A stretch of 7,615 nt of DNA from Polyangiaceae bacterium (GTDB taxonomy: Bacteria; Myxococcota; Polyangia; Polyangiales; Polyangiaceae). A program made the translations under genes and the position numbers. Under the pieces are notes generated by a model. It searched no databases, had not been told where the DNA came from, and was given only the letters and a program-made list of their open reading frames with translations. Shown piece after piece: positions 6,288 to 7,615 of the stretch (the stretch's first letter is position 1; each line of letters starts with the position of its first letter). The stretch is taken from assembly GCA_025936205.1 (NCBI GenBank), contig JAICTU010000447.1, positions 1-7,615 of the forward strand. The letters run 5' to 3'.

Positions 6288-6710
6288 ATGCTGCAGGTGG
6301 CTCCAGACTGGGTGATTCCATCGGAGGACTTGCAGTTCCAGTTCGTGCGCAGCAGCGGCCCCGGCGGCCAGAACGTGAACAAGGTCTCGAGCAAGGTCGA
6401 GCTGCGCTTCGCGCTGGCCGCGACGGTCGCGCTCTCGCCCGCGCAGAAGCGGCGGCTGGCCGCGGCGTTCCCGTCCTACGTGACGCGGGCGGGTGATTTC
6501 TTGCTCAGCGGCGACCGCTTTCGCTCGCGGGTCCAGAACGAGCGCGACGTGTGCGAGCGCCTGGCGCAGATGCTGCTCTCGGTGCGGCGTGCTCCTCCGC
6601 GGCGCGTGCCGACGCGTCCGAGCCGGGCGGCGAAGCAACGCCGCGTGGCCGCCAAGCGAGCGCGCGGCGACACCAAGCGCGAGCGCCGTGGGTCCGGCTC
6701 CGACGGCTGA
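6288..6710 (+). CDS. arfB: Alternative ribosome-rescue factor ArfB (peptidyl-tRNA hydrolase, YaeJ family)
   Basis: The 140-residue product has the same length as E. coli ArfB. Its GGQ catalytic loop is at residues 26-28 in the context RSSGPGGQNVNKV, followed by the family's SSKVELRF strand. The central fold continues to about residue 100. The C-terminal 40 residues are a very basic Arg/Lys tail (AAKQRRVAAKRARGDTKRER), which in ArfB enters the empty mRNA channel of stalled ribosomes while GGQ hydrolyses the peptidyl-tRNA. It is therefore a cytoplasmic back-up to tmRNA rescue of non-stop ribosomes. The length and the tail separate it from RF1/RF2, which have codon-recognition domains. The start ATG is chosen by family length; no clear ribosome site precedes it. 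It ends 92 nt before ftsH on the same strand. Confidence 0.93.
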   Translation: MLQVAPDWVIPSEDLQFQFVRSSGPGGQNVNKVSSKVELRFALAATVALSPAQKRRLAAAFPSYVTRAGDFLLSGDRFRSRVQNERDVCERLAQMLLSVRRAPPRRVPTRPSRAAKQRRVAAKRARGDTKRERRGSGSDG

Positions 6711-6802
6711 CCTCTCCTCAGCTGGCGGTGGGGCTTCGGGCACCGGGCCGGCCGTGTCGGGGCGCGAGGTCCCGAGCCACGTGATAGAACCCTCGTCTCC
6801 GC

Positions 6803-7615
6803 ATGAATCGATCCATCCGTCCTTCGTCCCGCGCACCCGCCGGGGGAACCCGCAATTCGGGAGAGCCGGCACCCGGAGGGCGCCCCAGCCTGCCGCCGAC
6901 CCAACCGTTCTCCTGGAAGGCCTGGGTGTTCCTGGCGCTCCTGCTGGGCGGAATGGCGGTGTGGCAGTCGATGAATCAAGAGCAGGCGTATCCCGCGATC
7001 GATTACTCGGAGTTCTTTCAGCTGGTCGAGCAGCAGAAGGTCGCCACCATCACCTGGAAGGGCGACACGGTCATCGGCGAGCTGAAGAAGGCCGAGCAGC
7101 GCCAGAACCAGAGCTTCGACCGCTTTCAGACGGTGCTGCCCGAGGCCGACACGGAGCTCTTGCCGGCGCTGCGCAAGAACGGCGTGAACGTGAAGGTGCG
7201 CAGCCAGGAGGCGCCTCTCCCGCTGCAGATCGCCGGGGCGCTGTTGCCCTGGGTGCTGATCATCGGCGTCTGGATCTGGCTCTCGCGGCGCGCGCAGCAA
7301 ATGATGGTCGGGGGTGGGCCGCTCGCGGGGGTGCTCAAGGGCCGCAGCCGGCGCTTCGACAAGCAGTCGGCGGTGTCGGTCAGCTTCAAGGACGTGGCGG
7401 GGCTGCGCGCCGCCAAGCAGGACCTGAAGGAGGTGGTCGCGTTCCTGAAGGCGCCGGAGAAGTTCCGCCGCCTCGGCAGCAAGGTACCGCGCGGAGTGCT
7501 GCTGGTGGGGCCGCCCGGCACGGGCAAGACGTTGCTGGCGCGTGCCGTCGCCGGTGAGGCGGGCGTCGCGTTCTTCTCGATCAGCGCCTCCGAGTTCATC
7601 GAGATGTTCGTGGGC
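6803..7615 (+). CDS. ftsH: ATP-dependent zinc metalloprotease FtsH, N-terminal part (runs off window)
   Basis: 271 codons are present and the frame is open at the right edge, so the second region of homology and the protease domain are missing. Layout: an unusually long basic, Pro/Gly-rich N-terminal extension (1-37), membrane span 1 (about 39-55), a periplasmic domain of about 85 residues containing [15 protein letters not shown], membrane span 2 (about 141-160), then the AAA+ module. This begins [15 protein letters not shown] (194-208) and has Walker A GPPGTGKT (236-243) and the pore-loop segment EMFVG (267-271). The HEXXH zinc site is expected downstream of the window. FtsH forms membrane hexamers that degrade misfolded membrane proteins and some regulators. 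The start ATG has no good ribosome site; TAGAAC at 6785-6790 could be a -10, giving a leader of only a few nucleotides, but no matching -35 is evident. Confidence 0.95.
   Translation, partial: MNRSIRPSSRAPAGGTRNSGEPAPGGRPSLPPTQPFSWKAWVFLALLLGGMAVWQSMNQEQAYPAIDYSEFFQLVEQQKVATITWKGDTVIGELKKAEQRQNQSFDRFQTVLPEADTELLPALRKNGVNVKVRSQEAPLPLQIAGALLPWVLIIGVWIWLSRRAQQMMVGGGPLAGVLKGRSRRFDKQSAVSVSFKDVAGLRAAKQDLKEVVAFLKAPEKFRRLGSKVPRGVLLVGPPGTGKTLLARAVAGEAGVAFFSISASEFIEMFVG

Noticed and set aside
6711..6802. GC-rich segment with GGCCGGCC and CACGTG palindromes between arfB and ftsH
   Set aside because: Short palindromes are expected at this base composition, there is no clear stem with a T-run, and no convincing -35/-10 pair was found.
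5889..6872. 327-codon open frame on the minus strand
   Set aside because: It crosses arfB in antisense, the lipoprotein gene in another frame and the start of ftsH; the true genes are recognised by GGQ, lipobox and FtsH motifs.
6493..7557. 354-codon open frame on the plus strand
   Set aside because: It overlaps arfB and ftsH in a different frame and shows only Arg/Ala/Gly-rich shadow sequence.

Overview
This is a GC-rich window with strongly GC-biased third codon positions. The proteins look like those of Myxococcota (myxobacteria such as Polyangia): lipoproteins with IPT/TIG repeats, a small Cys-rich lipoprotein with a spaced Cys pattern often seen in that group, and an ECF sigma factor with a poorly conserved membrane partner. 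The taxonomic call is inference. No rRNA, tRNA, CRISPR array, insertion sequence or integrase was seen.

Layout, left to right. (1) Positions 1-2243, minus strand: the N-terminal 747 residues of a large secreted lipoprotein-like protein made of IPT/TIG-type Ig-like repeats. It is open to the window edge, so its C-terminus lies outside. (2) 2244-2478: a divergent control region with two promoter-like elements facing opposite ways. Each has the same -35 core (CGCGGGAACT) and -10 core (CGTCTGAT), with spacers of 16 and 15 nt. They resemble the E. coli sigma-E type (GGAACTT ... TCTGA). (3) About 2479-5808, plus strand: a tightly overlapping three-gene operon. It encodes an ECF sigma factor, a single-pass membrane protein that is probably its anti-sigma factor (ATGA overlap), and a protein with a signal peptide, TPR repeats and a C-terminal outer-membrane beta-barrel (14-nt overlap). 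By eye the barrel has about 14 strands, which recalls Slam (surface lipoprotein assembly modulator) proteins. (4) 5805-5827: a perfect 9-bp inverted repeat that contains the stop codons of both converging genes. (5) 5824-6189, minus strand: a small Cys-rich lipoprotein. (6) 6288-6710: arfB, a GGQ-type ribosome rescue peptidyl-tRNA hydrolase. (7) 6803 to the right edge: the N-terminal 271 residues of the membrane AAA+ protease FtsH.

How the parts may work together: regions 1-3 look like one cell-envelope module. The ECF sigma factor probably drives its own operon and the divergent repeat lipoprotein from twin promoters, and the membrane partner would hold it inactive until an envelope signal arrives. 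The co-transcribed TPR/beta-barrel protein could help export or display the divergent lipoprotein, but that link is a hypothesis. arfB and ftsH are housekeeping genes that happen to lie beside it.
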